Translations under genes and position numbers: made by a program
Notes under the pieces: model-generated
The model's database searches: none
Seen by the model: only the letters and a program-made list of their open reading frames with translations
What the model was told of the DNA's origin: nothing
From: Bacillota bacterium
GTDB taxonomy: Bacteria; Bacillota; Sulfobacillia; JAJZYS01; JAJYTV01
Assembly (NCBI GenBank): GCA_021799275.1
Contig: JAJZAT010000009.1
Coordinates: 33,240 to 97,239, forward strand
Direction: 5' to 3'
Length of the DNA stretch: 64,000 nt
Shown: positions 9,890 to 19,549 of the stretch, in pieces
Layout: every line of letters starts with the position of its first letter
Numbering within the stretch: the stretch's first letter is position 1

Positions 9890-10744
9890 ATGGAGGGCAC
9901 GCGGCGGCTGCCGGGCCCCGGCAGGTGGGCGATCGAGGTCTGGCGGGGAGACGCCGTGCGCCAGGCCATCGGCCGCAGTCTCGGACCCGGCGCCGTCGTC
10001 GCGGGCCGGCCGGGCACGCCGAGCCCCAGCTGGCTCGCGGGCCTGCCCTTCGGTCCGGACCAGTTCTTCATCGGCAGCGCGTCCGGCGCCCTGGGCATCG
10101 ACGATCTGCCGCAGCTGCTCGTGACGCTGCTTCAGGAGCTGCCGCCCTACGTCCGGCGCGTCTACCACTACGACGCCAGCTGGCTCGCGCCGGTTGGCCG
10201 CGCCTATCTGGGGCAGGGCTTCGAGGAATTCGTGCACCGCTACAGCATGCAGCGGCGCCTGCCCGCCGCGAACGCGCCGCAGCAGCGCCTGACCTTGCTG
10301 CCCTTCATCCCGGAGCGCCAGGAGCTCTTCGCCGAGACCTACGGCGGCTGCCTCGTCGACTGCCGCTCGCCGATGTCGCTCGAGGACCTCGAGGATCCGG
10401 CCGCCGCGCTCGCATTCCAGGCCGCGCAGGACCACGGGCCGGATGGGCGCCGCTGGTACCTCGGCCTCCTGCCGGACGGGCAGCCGGCCGGCATGGCGCT
10501 CCTCGACCGCTATGGCCCCGCGCCGAGCGACTGGGTGGTGAGCTTTCTCGGCACCGTCGCGGATGCCCGTGGCCAGGGATATGGGCGTGAACTCCTCCTG
10601 CGCGCCGCCGCCCATGCGACCCGCGCCGGCGCACGCCGCCTGCACCTCGCCGTCTGCCAGACGAACGAGCCCGCGCTGGGGCTGTACCGCAGCACGGGCT
10701 TTCGCACGGAAGAGACATATCGCGTGTTCAGGCTGGCCCGCTAG
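9890..10744 (+). CDS. GNAT family N-acetyltransferase
   Basis: VSFLGTVADARGQGYGRELLLRAAAHATRAGARRLHLAVCQTNEPALGLYRSTGFRTEETYRVF. Confidence 0.85.
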   Translation: MEGTRRLPGPGRWAIEVWRGDAVRQAIGRSLGPGAVVAGRPGTPSPSWLAGLPFGPDQFFIGSASGALGIDDLPQLLVTLLQELPPYVRRVYHYDASWLAPVGRAYLGQGFEEFVHRYSMQRRLPAANAPQQRLTLLPFIPERQELFAETYGGCLVDCRSPMSLEDLEDPAAALAFQAAQDHGPDGRRWYLGLLPDGQPAGMALLDRYGPAPSDWVVSFLGTVADARGQGYGRELLLRAAAHATRAGARRLHLAVCQTNEPALGLYRSTGFRTEETYRVFRLAR

Positions 10745-10747
10745 CCT

Positions 10748-11056
10748 TCAGGCGTGCTGGCGCTCGATGTAGCCCATAAGGCTGGCGATGCAGGTCAGGG
10801 TGCCGACGACCAGGAAGTTGGTCGCAGGCAGGGACGGGTGCACGAACGGCACCGCGACCAGCGCGAGGCCGAAGAGGCCCGAGGCGACGAACGGCCAGCG
10901 GTCGGGCACGAGGTTCGCCACGATGCCCGCGAGCACGATGAGAAAGCCGAGCAGCACCGAGCTCTCGACGGTGAACGGGTCCGAGATGTGCAGCGCGTAG
11001 GTCGAAGAGAGTTGCCATACGCCGAGGATGAGGACGAGCCAGCGCCAAAGCCGCAT
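10748..11056 (-). CDS. Small SPW-repeat-like membrane protein
   Basis: Four hydrophobic segments, MRLWRWLVLILGVWQLSSTY. Confidence 0.6.
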   Translation of the reverse strand: MRLWRWLVLILGVWQLSSTYALHISDPFTVESSVLLGFLIVLAGIVANLVPDRWPFVASGLFGLALVAVPFVHPSLPATNFLVVGTLTCIASLMGYIERQHA

Positions 11057-11105
11057 CGCCTTTGCCCCCTTCCGTACTCGGGGTATGTCGACCGGGCCTC
11101 CGCGC

Positions 11106-11759
11106 TTACCTGGGCCGGACCAGGAGACGCCGCGCGGTTTCGAGGGGGATCGCGATCCGCTGGTCGCCCAGGCGACAGGTCAGGCCGGCCTGCATGTTCT
11201 GGGTGACGCGAAGATCCGTGCCTGGCGTCAGCCCAAGCTCCTCGAGCTCTTTGAGAAAGTCGGCGAGTCCCTCCACCTGCTCGAAGACGCGGTCGATGAC
11301 GACGGCTTCGCCAGGTGCCGTCTCGGCAAGGGTATGCAGGGGGTCGCCATCAGAGTCTGCGAGACCCGGGATCGGATTGCCGTGCGGACACGTGGTCGGG
11401 CGTCCGAGGCTCTGCCAGAGGCGCTCCTCGATCAGCGGCGTGAGGGCGTGCTCCAGGTGATGGGCTTCGCGATGGCACTCCGCCCAGTCGAGCCCCAAGA
11501 CGTCGTATGCCCAGCGTTCCGCGAGGCGATGCCGCCGCACGACTTTTTCCGCCTCGACGAGGCCCTTGGCCGTGAGCCTCAGGGCCTTCTGCCCGTCGTC
11601 CTCGACCAGCCCGTCGCGCTTCAACCGGCGCATGGCCTGGGTCACGCTCGGCGGCGAGACCCCGAGATACTCCGCCACGCGCGCGCTGTAGGGGTTCTTC
11701 GTCTCGACCGACAGAACATAGATCGCTTCGAGGTAGTGCTCCACGTTGCTGGTCGCCAC
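11106..11759 (-). CDS. DtxR/MntR-family metal-dependent transcriptional regulator
   Basis: VEHYLEAIYVLSVETKNPYSARVAEYLGVSPPSVTQAMRRLKRDGLVEDDGQKALRLTAKG; C-terminal FeoA/SH3-like segment. Confidence 0.9.
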   Translation of the reverse strand: MATSNVEHYLEAIYVLSVETKNPYSARVAEYLGVSPPSVTQAMRRLKRDGLVEDDGQKALRLTAKGLVEAEKVVRRHRLAERWAYDVLGLDWAECHREAHHLEHALTPLIEERLWQSLGRPTTCPHGNPIPGLADSDGDPLHTLAETAPGEAVVIDRVFEQVEGLADFLKELEELGLTPGTDLRVTQNMQAGLTCRLGDQRIAIPLETARRLLVRPR

Positions 11760-11816
11760 CGCACATCACGTTCCCTTCGCCGGCCGCTCCTCCAGGAGGC
11801 TCGCCGGAAAAGGCGA

Positions 11817-11850
11817 GAGCGGTCGGGCGAGATGTTCTGCCCGACCGCTC
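11817..11850. terminator. Long GC-rich hairpin, likely terminator of the proline dehydrogenase gene
   Basis: gagcggtcgggc / gcccgaccgctc 12-bp inverted repeat; on the minus strand followed shortly by a CTTTTCC tract. Confidence 0.65.
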
Positions 11851-11907
11851 GCTTTCTCCTGCTACCCACCGGCCCGATTCATGGCCGCTCGGTGCCGGGA
11901 CCAACCA

Positions 11908-12888
11908 TCAGTTGCCGAAAAAGCCCCGCAGGAAGAAGCCCACGTTGGCGGGCCGCTCCGCAAGGCGGCGCATGAAGTAGGCGTACCAGTCGGTGCCGTA
12001 CGGGACGTAGCAGCGCACCCTGTAGCCCGCCGCCGCCAGCTCCCGCTGGCGCGCTGAGCGGATGCCGTAGAGCATCTGGAACTCGAAGCGGTCGCGGGGG
12101 ATCTGGCGCTCCTTGACCCATCCCTCGACCTTCTGGATGATCGCTTCGTCGTGGGTGGCGATGGCGACGTAGTGGTCGCGCCTCAGGCACATGTCCACGA
12201 GCTCGAGGTAGTTGCGGTCGACGTCCGCCTTCTGCGGGAAGGCGACGCTCTCGGGCTCGAGGTAGGCGCCCTTGACGAGGCGGACGGTGACGCCTTCGGC
12301 GATCAGCCGCTCGAGGTCGTTCTTGGTGCGGTAAAGGTAGCTTTGCAGCACCGTGCCGATCCTGTCGTAATCCCGCCGCAGGGCGAAAAGGACATCAAGC
12401 GTCGCATCGACGTGCTGCGAGTCCTCCATGTCGACGCGGACGAAGTTCTGGCTCTCCCGGGCGGCGGCGACGATGCGCCGCATGTTGCCGAGGCACTCCT
12501 CGCGGCCCACGTCGAGCCCCATCTGCGTGAGCTTGATCGAGACGTTGGCGTCCACCTTGGCGTCGGCGATGGCGTGCAGCACGTCGATGTAGGCGTTGGC
12601 CTGCACCTGGGCCTCCTCGGCCTTGGTCACGCTCTCGCCCAGGTGGTCGAGCGTGGCCAGGATGCCTTGGCCGTTGAGCTCCCTGATCGTCGCGATGGCG
12701 TCCTCAAGGGTCACGCCCGCGAAGAACCGCCTCGCCCCCAGGGACTTGTCGCGCTTGTGCACGAAGCGGGACACCGATGGCGAATCCGCGAGGTGAAGAA
12801 TCAATTGACGCAAGAATTGCGTACTGTCCAATGCACGTCGCCCTTTCCGCAGCGCCGGTAAAAAAAGCTTGAGTCCGGCGAACATCAT
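11908..12888 (-). CDS. Proline dehydrogenase (monofunctional)
   Basis: VSIKLTQMGLD, VDMEDSQHVDATLDVLFAL, VRLVKGAYLEP, IATHDEAIIQKV, YGIRSARQRELAAAGYRVRCYVPYGTDWYAYFMRRLAERPANV. Confidence 0.95.
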   Translation of the reverse strand: MMFAGLKLFLPALRKGRRALDSTQFLRQLILHLADSPSVSRFVHKRDKSLGARRFFAGVTLEDAIATIRELNGQGILATLDHLGESVTKAEEAQVQANAYIDVLHAIADAKVDANVSIKLTQMGLDVGREECLGNMRRIVAAARESQNFVRVDMEDSQHVDATLDVLFALRRDYDRIGTVLQSYLYRTKNDLERLIAEGVTVRLVKGAYLEPESVAFPQKADVDRNYLELVDMCLRRDHYVAIATHDEAIIQKVEGWVKERQIPRDRFEFQMLYGIRSARQRELAAAGYRVRCYVPYGTDWYAYFMRRLAERPANVGFFLRGFFGN

Positions 12889-13226
12889 AGCACCCGGCGT
12901 GGTGCAGGGCCATGTCTATTGGTGTGCAGCGGGGCCGCTCGGACAATCCGACCCGCCTGCCCCTATCCAAGCTCGCCGGGACATTTGGCCACGTGCGACG
13001 GCGGGACATGGGAGATCGTGCAGGCATACGCCACCACGGCGTGCGCCACCGGGCCGGGCAAGTTCACTGGACAAATGGACGGAGAAGCTCATCCATTAGG
13101 CGGATTCCAGGATCGTCCAATAGGCCGGGGACCCGGCCTGAAGGGACCGGGTATGCTGTCCCTCGAGGATGAAAAATCTCCCAGTCGGCAGCATTCGATC
13201 CGACCTGGAAAGCGGGGGCCTAGTGC

Positions 13227-14579
13227 ATGGGTTTCTCCACGGCCGACGGCCAGGTCCCGCCAGGACCGCTCACGGCGACGCAGGCCGTCGCGGGGGCGGC
13301 ACCGGAACGTCTGCTCGGACCGCAGCAGCTTGCCGCGATCGGCGCCCGCGTGCGTCGGCTGCGCCTTGAGGCCGGTTGGACCCAGGAAGAGATCGGACAC
13401 CCCTTCTCGAAGGCGTATGTCAGCCAGATCGAGACAGGGCGGGTCCCGCCGTCGCTGGCGCTGCTCTCGGTCATCGCATTCCGCCTCGGGACTTCGATCG
13501 AGGAACTGGCGCCCGAGGTGGGAAGCGGCCACGGGCCAGAGGACGTCGCGCAACTCTGGGAGGCGGCCGAGCGCTTGGGACGCCACGGCGAACTCGCCAG
13601 CGAGCTTGAAATGCTGGAGCAGGCGTCCCGGCTGGCCGCGGTGGTGGGGGGGCCAGAGCTTCAGGGGCAGGCCCTCTTGCGCCACGCCGACGCCTTGCGC
13701 CGGGCCGGCCGGATCGAGGCGGCGCTGACGGCGACGACGTCGGCCTTCGAGGTGTATGGCCGCGCGGGGTCGTCGCGCCTGCTGGGGCGGTGCTACGTAT
13801 CAGCCGCCATGACCTACCGGGATCGCGGCGACCTCGAACGTTCCGGGGCCTGTCTCGAGCAGGCCCTGCGGCACGTGCCGCGGCGCGATACGGCGTACGG
13901 TCGGGCGCTGATCGACCTCGGACGGTTGCTCCTGCGCCTCGGCAGGCTCGAGGATGCCGGCGCGCGGGCGGAGCAGGCCGCAAGGCTCTGCCGCGAGTGT
14001 GGCGACGCCCGCGAGGAGGCTCTCGCGTATCTGCTGCTCGTCGAGGTCCGGCTGGAGCAGCAAAGGCCGTCAGACGCCGAGCGGGCACTCGACCTCGCCA
14101 GGAACGTGGTGGAGCGCATGGCCGACGGGACGCTGGCGGACACCTTGCCGGCACTGGAGGTCTTGGTCTCCTTCGCCTGCGGCCGGAGTGACGCGTCGGA
14201 ACTCGAGAAATCGCTGCAGGCTGCGGACGCCGCCGGCGACGACGCGGCTTGCGTCCTGCTGGCCAGGGCCCTGACAGGAAGCTATCTCGGAGGGCATGAC
14301 GCGCAAGCGGCTCTCGCGATTGCGGAGACGGGCCTCGCCCACGCCCGCCGGGCCAAGGACTGGATGTATATGGCCGAACTCGCCTCGCGCCTAGCCCTCG
14401 CCCTGGCCCTTGCGGATCGGCCCGACGAGGCGGCGGCGGCCTTGGTGCGGGCCAGGGAGGCCTATACGGCCATGCGCCGTCCGGCCGCCATCGAGGACAT
14501 GTTGCGGGAGATCGCGGCGAGGCTGCAGGAGGTCCCGCCGGCCCTGAAGGCTCTGCTGCAGCCTCCGTCTCCGCTCTGA
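13227..14579 (+). CDS. XRE-family HTH regulator with TPR repeats
   Basis: RVRRLRLEAGWTQEEIGHPFSKAYVSQIETGRVPPSLALLSVIAFRLGTSIEEL then long helical TPR-like region. Confidence 0.88.
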   Translation: MGFSTADGQVPPGPLTATQAVAGAAPERLLGPQQLAAIGARVRRLRLEAGWTQEEIGHPFSKAYVSQIETGRVPPSLALLSVIAFRLGTSIEELAPEVGSGHGPEDVAQLWEAAERLGRHGELASELEMLEQASRLAAVVGGPELQGQALLRHADALRRAGRIEAALTATTSAFEVYGRAGSSRLLGRCYVSAAMTYRDRGDLERSGACLEQALRHVPRRDTAYGRALIDLGRLLLRLGRLEDAGARAEQAARLCRECGDAREEALAYLLLVEVRLEQQRPSDAERALDLARNVVERMADGTLADTLPALEVLVSFACGRSDASELEKSLQAADAAGDDAACVLLARALTGSYLGGHDAQAALAIAETGLAHARRAKDWMYMAELASRLALALALADRPDEAAAALVRAREAYTAMRRPAAIEDMLREIAARLQEVPPALKALLQPPSPL

Positions 14580-14697
14580 CCGAGGGGCTCTAGCATGTCG
14601 CCTGCCGTGGCGCGGCCAACGGGTGCGGCAAGGCGGCCCACCTTCGACCGGCGGACTACGCCCTTGTCGGTGTTCGATTGGCCAAGCCTGCGTTAAG

Positions 14698-15246
14698 ATG
14701 GGCAGCGGGGCGGGAATTGGCACACCCATAGGGGGAGTAGGCACGGACATTCGGCTTCGTGAACTGAACCTGAGCGATGGCAGGGACGTCTTCGACATGC
14801 TGCACGAGATACCGCCGGAAGAGAACGGTTTTATGAACAGCGCACACGAACTTTCATTTGAACAGTTCCCCGGTTTCCTGAGGAAGGAGCGCGACTCTTC
14901 CGAAGGGATCAACTTGGACAAAAGCCGCGTACCGCAAACCATTTACTGGCTGACGGCCGATGGGAAGCCTGTGGGATTTGGGAAGTTGCGTCACTACCTG
15001 AATGACAGTTTAAGAAGGTATGGCGGGCACATCGGATACGCCATCAGACCTTCCGAGCGCGGAAAAGGCTACGGGAATATCCTTTTGAAGGAACTGCTGA
15101 AAGCGGCAAAGTGCAGGGGGATCTCGGAGGTTCTCCTTACGGTTGCGGAGCACAATACGCCGTCCAGAAGAGTCATTGAAGCAAACGGCGGAGTCCTTGC
15201 AGCCCTGTCGGATGGTGAGTGCAACTACTGGGTGCGGCTGGTCTGA
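14698..15246 (+). CDS. GNAT family N-acetyltransferase
   Basis: YGGHIGYAIRPSERGKGYGNILLKELLKAAKCRGISEVLLTVAEHNTPSRRVIEANGG. Confidence 0.85.
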   Translation: MGSGAGIGTPIGGVGTDIRLRELNLSDGRDVFDMLHEIPPEENGFMNSAHELSFEQFPGFLRKERDSSEGINLDKSRVPQTIYWLTADGKPVGFGKLRHYLNDSLRRYGGHIGYAIRPSERGKGYGNILLKELLKAAKCRGISEVLLTVAEHNTPSRRVIEANGGVLAALSDGECNYWVRLV

Positions 15247-15278
15247 CGTCCAGCCGGGATTGAAAAGGCATCACGCGT

Positions 15279-15312
15279 CGCGACGAGCACCGCACGGACG
15301 GCGCTCGTCGCG
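15279..15312. terminator. Putative bidirectional terminator hairpin between convergent genes
   Basis: cgcgacgagc ... gctcgtcgcg perfect 10-bp inverted repeat; no strong T-tract. Confidence 0.45.
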
Positions 15313-15340
15313 CACGTTCCGGGCCGAGGCGTGGGCCGAT

Positions 15341-15919
15341 TCAGGAAGCGGGATCCTTCAGGGTGAAGCGCCAGGCGCAGGCGTAGTCCCGCGGGATGTC
15401 GTCGGGCGGGCAGGCGATGACTTCCGTCTCGATGCGGGGGTCGATCGTCTCGGCAAAGCCGCTGTACTCCACGATGCCTACCGACTTGCAGGGGAAGTCC
15501 GGCAGGCCCTTGCGGCGACGCGCTTCCTGGACGCGGCAGGTGCGCATGCGGAAGACGAGCGTGTCCTCGGAGACGCGCTCGGACTCCTGGTCGTTCAGGA
15601 GGGCGTACAGGCGGAAGCGCAGGGCGCGATCCAGCAACTCGAGGCCGCCGTTCTTCTCCGCGCCGAAGAAGCGCAAGATACGCGTAGCCTCGTTGCGCGT
15701 CATGCCGTACCAGGCCTCGGCGTCCAGGCGGATCGCCTCGTCCATGCCATGGGCGCGCTCCACCGCCTGGAACCAGAGGCCGTCGTGCGCAAGCCAGCGC
15801 TTGGCCATATCCGACAGCAGCTCCTGCAGCTGCTCCTTGGTCAGGGACTCGATGTCCTCGGGCAGTTCGGTCCGCTCCACGTTCCTTTCCCTCCCGGTCC
15901 GCCGGTCTTGCTCCGACAC
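15341..15919 (-). CDS. DUF6125-like protein
   Basis: LTKEQLQELLSDMAKRWLAHDGLWFQAVERAHGMDEAIRLDAEAWYGMTRNEA. Confidence 0.6.
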   Translation of the reverse strand: MSEQDRRTGRERNVERTELPEDIESLTKEQLQELLSDMAKRWLAHDGLWFQAVERAHGMDEAIRLDAEAWYGMTRNEATRILRFFGAEKNGGLELLDRALRFRLYALLNDQESERVSEDTLVFRMRTCRVQEARRRKGLPDFPCKSVGIVEYSGFAETIDPRIETEVIACPPDDIPRDYACAWRFTLKDPAS

Positions 15920-15976
15920 TACACCTTCAGGTTGGACGCGCCGAGGTGCGAACGGACCAGTTTACGCCAGCAATTC

Positions 15977-16012
15977 CCGAACAAATATGCAATGACCATT
16001 AAAAACGTTCGG
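15977..16012 (+). promoter_or_regulatory. Inverted pair of PurBox-like elements (CCGAAC ... GTTCGG) upstream of the pur operon
   Basis: ccCCGAACaaat at 15977 and acGTTCGGctttt at 16007, 24 nt between cores; resembles the Bacillus PurR operator arrangement. Confidence 0.6.
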
Positions 16013-16018
16013 CTTTTG

Positions 16019-16054
16019 TTGACCCGCGCATGTTGGTGGCGGTAGTCTGGTTGT
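16019..16054 (+). promoter_or_regulatory. Possible sigma-70-type promoter of the pur operon
   Basis: TTGACC, about 18-nt spacer, TAGTCT just after the PurBox pair and before purE. Confidence 0.4.
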
Positions 16055-16065
16055 GGAGGGATCTG

Positions 16066-16584
16066 ATGCAGCCTTACGTGCTTGTCGTGCTCGGCAGCGA
16101 TTCCGATCTGCCGCGCATGCAGGGCCTTCTGACCGTTTTCGAGGAGCTCGAGGTGCCGTTCGAGATGGCGCTGGCTTCGGCGCACCGCGACCCGGGGCGC
16201 GTCGGGGAGCTTGCGCAGGGCGCCGCGGATCGCGGCATCAAGGTGATCATCGCGGCCGCCGGCATGGCGGCGCACCTGGCCGGCGCGATGGCCTCCCGGA
16301 CGGTGTTGCCGGTGATTGGGGTACCGCTCAGCGGATCGGCGCTTTCGGGCGTCGACGCCCTCTACAGCACAGTGCAGATGCCAAAAGGCATGCCCGTGGC
16401 CACGGTCGGCATCGACCGCGGCGACAATGCCGCCTATCTCGCCGCGCAGATCCTGGCGCTGCAGGACGCCGAGATCGGCAAGCGGCTCACGCGCGCGCGC
16501 GAGGCGCAGCGCCTGCAACTGGAGGCCAAGGACCGGCGCCTGCAGGAACTCGGGCCGCAGGGCTATCTGGAGGCGTCGCGATGA
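16066..16584 (+). CDS. purE: N5-carboxyaminoimidazole ribonucleotide mutase / AIR carboxylase PurE
   Basis: VLVVLGSDSDLP, ALASAHRDP, IIAAAGMAAHLAGAMAS. Confidence 0.95.
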   Translation: MQPYVLVVLGSDSDLPRMQGLLTVFEELEVPFEMALASAHRDPGRVGELAQGAADRGIKVIIAAAGMAAHLAGAMASRTVLPVIGVPLSGSALSGVDALYSTVQMPKGMPVATVGIDRGDNAAYLAAQILALQDAEIGKRLTRAREAQRLQLEAKDRRLQELGPQGYLEASR

Positions 16585-17888
16585 TCGAGCGCTACGCGCG
16601 CAAGGAGTTCGCGGAGCTCTTCAGCCTCGAGGCGCAGTATAGGCGTTGGCTCGAGGTGGAGCTCGCGGTGCTCGACGCGCTGGCGGACGCCGGCAGGGTG
16701 CCGCGCTCGGCCGTGGAGGAGATACGTGAGCGGGCCGTGATCGACGTCGATCGCATCCTTGCGATCGAAGCGACGGTGCGCCACGACGTCGTCGCCTTCA
16801 CGCAGGAAATCGCGGAGAGCGCCGGCCCCGCCGCGCGCTACTTCCATTACGGACTTACCTCGTCCGACGTCGTCGACACGGCCTGGGGCATCGCCTTGCG
16901 CGACGCGAGCGACGTGCTGCTCGCGGATCTCGACGCACTTCTCAAGGTGCTGGCCCGGCGCGCCTGGGAGGAGCGCGGCACGGCGGTGATCGGGCGGACC
17001 CACGGCATCCACGCGGAGCCCACGAGCTTCGGCCTCAAGCTGGCACTCTGGCACGCCGAACTCCGCCGTGACCGCGAGCGCCTAATGCGGGCGCGCGACA
17101 CGGTGGCGGTCGGCAAGATCGCGGGGGCGGTCGGCACGTACGCCGAGCTGCCGCCCGAGATCGAGGAGCAGGCGCTCGCAGCGCTCGGCCTCGGGCCCGA
17201 GACGGTGCCGACGCAGATCGTGCAGCGGGACCGCCACGCCGAGTGGCTGTTCAGCGTCGCGATCATCGGGGCCACGCTCGAAAAGATCGCGACCGAGGTG
17301 CGCTCGCTGCAGCGCAGCGAGATCCGGGAGCTCGAGGAGCCGTTCGGCTCCGGCCAGAAGGGCAGTTCCGCGATGCCGCACAAGCGCAACCCGGTGGTGG
17401 CAGAACGCGTCTGCGGCCTCTCGCGCCTCCTGCGCGGCTACCTCGTCGCGGGACTCGAGGATGTGGCGCTCTGGCACGAGCGCGACATCTCCCACTCGTC
17501 GGTCGAGCGCGTCGCCCTGCCCGACGCGGCGCTCCTCGCCGACTACCTCTTGCGCGACATGACCTGGCTCGCGGGCGGCATGAAGATCGACCGCGAGAAC
17601 ATGGAGCGCAACATCTGGAGCAGCGGCGGCCTCGTCTTCTCGCAGCGCGTGCTCTTGCGCCTCGTGGAGTCCGGACTCTCGCGCGAGGACGCCTACGCCA
17701 TCGTGCAGAGCCACGCCATGGCGGCGCTCGCGCAGGGTGGGGACTTCCGGGCGGCCCTGCTCGGGGATCCCAGGGTGACCGAGCGGATCCCGGCGGACGA
17801 GTTCGCGGCTCTCTTCGACGTGCGCTCGTATCTGACCCACGTGGACGAGATTCTTCGGCGCGCAGGCATTCGGGAGGAGGAAGCATGA
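16581..17888 (+). CDS. purB: Adenylosuccinate lyase
   Basis: MIERYARKEFAELFSLEAQYRRWLEVELAV, TSSDVVDTA, GSSAMPHKRNPV. Confidence 0.97.
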   Translation: MIERYARKEFAELFSLEAQYRRWLEVELAVLDALADAGRVPRSAVEEIRERAVIDVDRILAIEATVRHDVVAFTQEIAESAGPAARYFHYGLTSSDVVDTAWGIALRDASDVLLADLDALLKVLARRAWEERGTAVIGRTHGIHAEPTSFGLKLALWHAELRRDRERLMRARDTVAVGKIAGAVGTYAELPPEIEEQALAALGLGPETVPTQIVQRDRHAEWLFSVAIIGATLEKIATEVRSLQRSEIRELEEPFGSGQKGSSAMPHKRNPVVAERVCGLSRLLRGYLVAGLEDVALWHERDISHSSVERVALPDAALLADYLLRDMTWLAGGMKIDRENMERNIWSSGGLVFSQRVLLRLVESGLSREDAYAIVQSHAMAALAQGGDFRAALLGDPRVTERIPADEFAALFDVRSYLTHVDEILRRAGIREEEA

Positions 17889-18601
17889 TGCAGAAGGGCG
17901 AGTTCGTATACGAGGGCAAGGCCAAGCGCATCTACCGCACGGAGACCCCCGGAGTCTTCTGGATGGAGTTCAAGGACGACGCGACGGCGCAGAACGGACT
18001 CAAGCGCGGCACCATCGGCGACAAGGGCGTCGTCAATACCGAAGTGACGCGGCGCGTGCTGCAGCACCTCGCGAAGAGCGGCGTGCCGACGCACTTGCGT
18101 GAGCAGGTGGGCGAGCGCGACCTCCTGGTGGATGGGCTCGAGATGCTGAAGCTCGAGGTCGTGATGCGCAACGTGGCGGCAGGGTCACTCGTGAAGCGGC
18201 TCGGCATTGAGGAGGGCCGCACCTTCCCGCAGGGCATCGTCGAACTCTATCTGAAGGACGACGACCTCGGCGACCCGCTGATCAACGACGACCACGCGCT
18301 CGCGATGAACCTCGCGACCGCCGCGGAGCTTGAGCACGTGAAGGACCTCGGGCGCAAGATCAACATCCTGCTCAAGGAGTACTTCCTGGCCGCCGACCTG
18401 ATCCTCGTCGACTTCAAGCTCGAGTTCGGCCGCCGTGGCGGCGAGATCGTGCTCGGCGACGAGGTCACGCCGGACACCTGCAGGCTCTGGGACCGCGAGA
18501 CGCGCAAGAAGCTCGACAAGGACCGCTTCCGCCAGGATCTCGGCGGGGTCGAGGAAGCCTACCAGGAAGTCCTGCGCCGCCTGGTGGCAGCGCATGCCTG
18601 A
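17885..18601 (+). CDS. purC: SAICAR synthase
   Basis: YEGKAKRIYRT, RNVAAGSLVKRLGIEEG, LVDFKLEFGR, LGDEVTPDTCRLWD. Confidence 0.97.
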   Translation: MMQKGEFVYEGKAKRIYRTETPGVFWMEFKDDATAQNGLKRGTIGDKGVVNTEVTRRVLQHLAKSGVPTHLREQVGERDLLVDGLEMLKLEVVMRNVAAGSLVKRLGIEEGRTFPQGIVELYLKDDDLGDPLINDDHALAMNLATAAELEHVKDLGRKINILLKEYFLAADLILVDFKLEFGRRGGEIVLGDEVTPDTCRLWDRETRKKLDKDRFRQDLGGVEEAYQEVLRRLVAAHA

Positions 18602-18845
18602 GTATCGCGCACATCTCCAGGTCCGGCTGCGCCAGGGTGTCCTCGACCCCGCCGGCCAGGCGGTCGGACATGCCCTCAGGGACCTCGGCTTCCCGGCCCG
18701 CGACGTGGGCGTGGGCAAGCTCCTTGAACTGACGGTGGAGGCCGCCTCGGCCGAGGCGGCCGAGGCCGAGGTGCGCCGCATGGCGGCCGAGCTTCTGGTG
18801 AATCCGGTGCTCGAAGACTACGACCTCGAACTCCTGCCGCGATGA
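18594..18845 (+). CDS. purS: FGAM synthase subunit PurS
   Basis: VRLRQGVLDPAGQAVGHALRDLGF ... LLVNPVLEDYDLELL. Confidence 0.95.
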   Translation: MPEYRAHLQVRLRQGVLDPAGQAVGHALRDLGFPARDVGVGKLLELTVEAASAEAAEAEVRRMAAELLVNPVLEDYDLELLPR

Positions 18846-19549
18846 GAGCGGACATTCTGGTCTTCCCTGGCTCGAACTGCGACCTCGACACCGAGATCGC
18901 GCTGCGCGAGGCCCTGCCGGGGTGGCAGGTGGAGCGCCAATGGCACGACGGGGCGCACCTCGGTGAGAGCCAGTTCTGTGTCCTGCCCGGAGGATTCGCC
19001 TATGGCGACTACCTCCGGGCCGGCGCCCTCGCGGCTCGTAGCGGGGCGATCGCTGAGGTGCGGCGGCTGATCGAGCGGGGTGGGCTCGTGCTTGGCATCT
19101 GCAATGGCTTTCAGGTCCTGGTCGAGGCCGGCATCCTGCCTGGCGCCTTTCAGGCCAACACCGTGCAGCATTTCGTCTGCCGCGATGCGCACCTGCGCGT
19201 GGAACGCGCTCGTTCGCCTTTCCTCGCCGACTTCGCCGAGGGTGATGTGCTGACGCTGCCGATCGCCCATCAGGAGGGCAACTACCGCCTGACCGCGGAC
19301 GAATACCGCCGCCTAAAGGATGAGGGACGCATCGCCTTCACTTACTGCGGCCCCCATGGCGAGTCGGGTGACGAGCACAATCCGAACGGCTCCTATGCGG
19401 GTGTTGCCGGGGTCCTGGGGGCCGAGGGCCGCGTGCTGGGCATGATGCCGCATCCGGAGCGGGCTGCATGGCCCGCGGTTGGGCGCAAGGACGGCCTCGG
19501 CATCCTCGCGGCGGCGCTCGCACCGAGACTTGAGGGAGGTGGCCACTGA
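18842..19549 (+). CDS. purQ: FGAM synthase subunit PurQ
   Basis: VLPGGFAYGDYLRAGALAA, LGICNGFQVLVEAGILPGA, MMPHPERA. Confidence 0.97.
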   Translation: MRADILVFPGSNCDLDTEIALREALPGWQVERQWHDGAHLGESQFCVLPGGFAYGDYLRAGALAARSGAIAEVRRLIERGGLVLGICNGFQVLVEAGILPGAFQANTVQHFVCRDAHLRVERARSPFLADFAEGDVLTLPIAHQEGNYRLTADEYRRLKDEGRIAFTYCGPHGESGDEHNPNGSYAGVAGVLGAEGRVLGMMPHPERAAWPAVGRKDGLGILAAALAPRLEGGGH

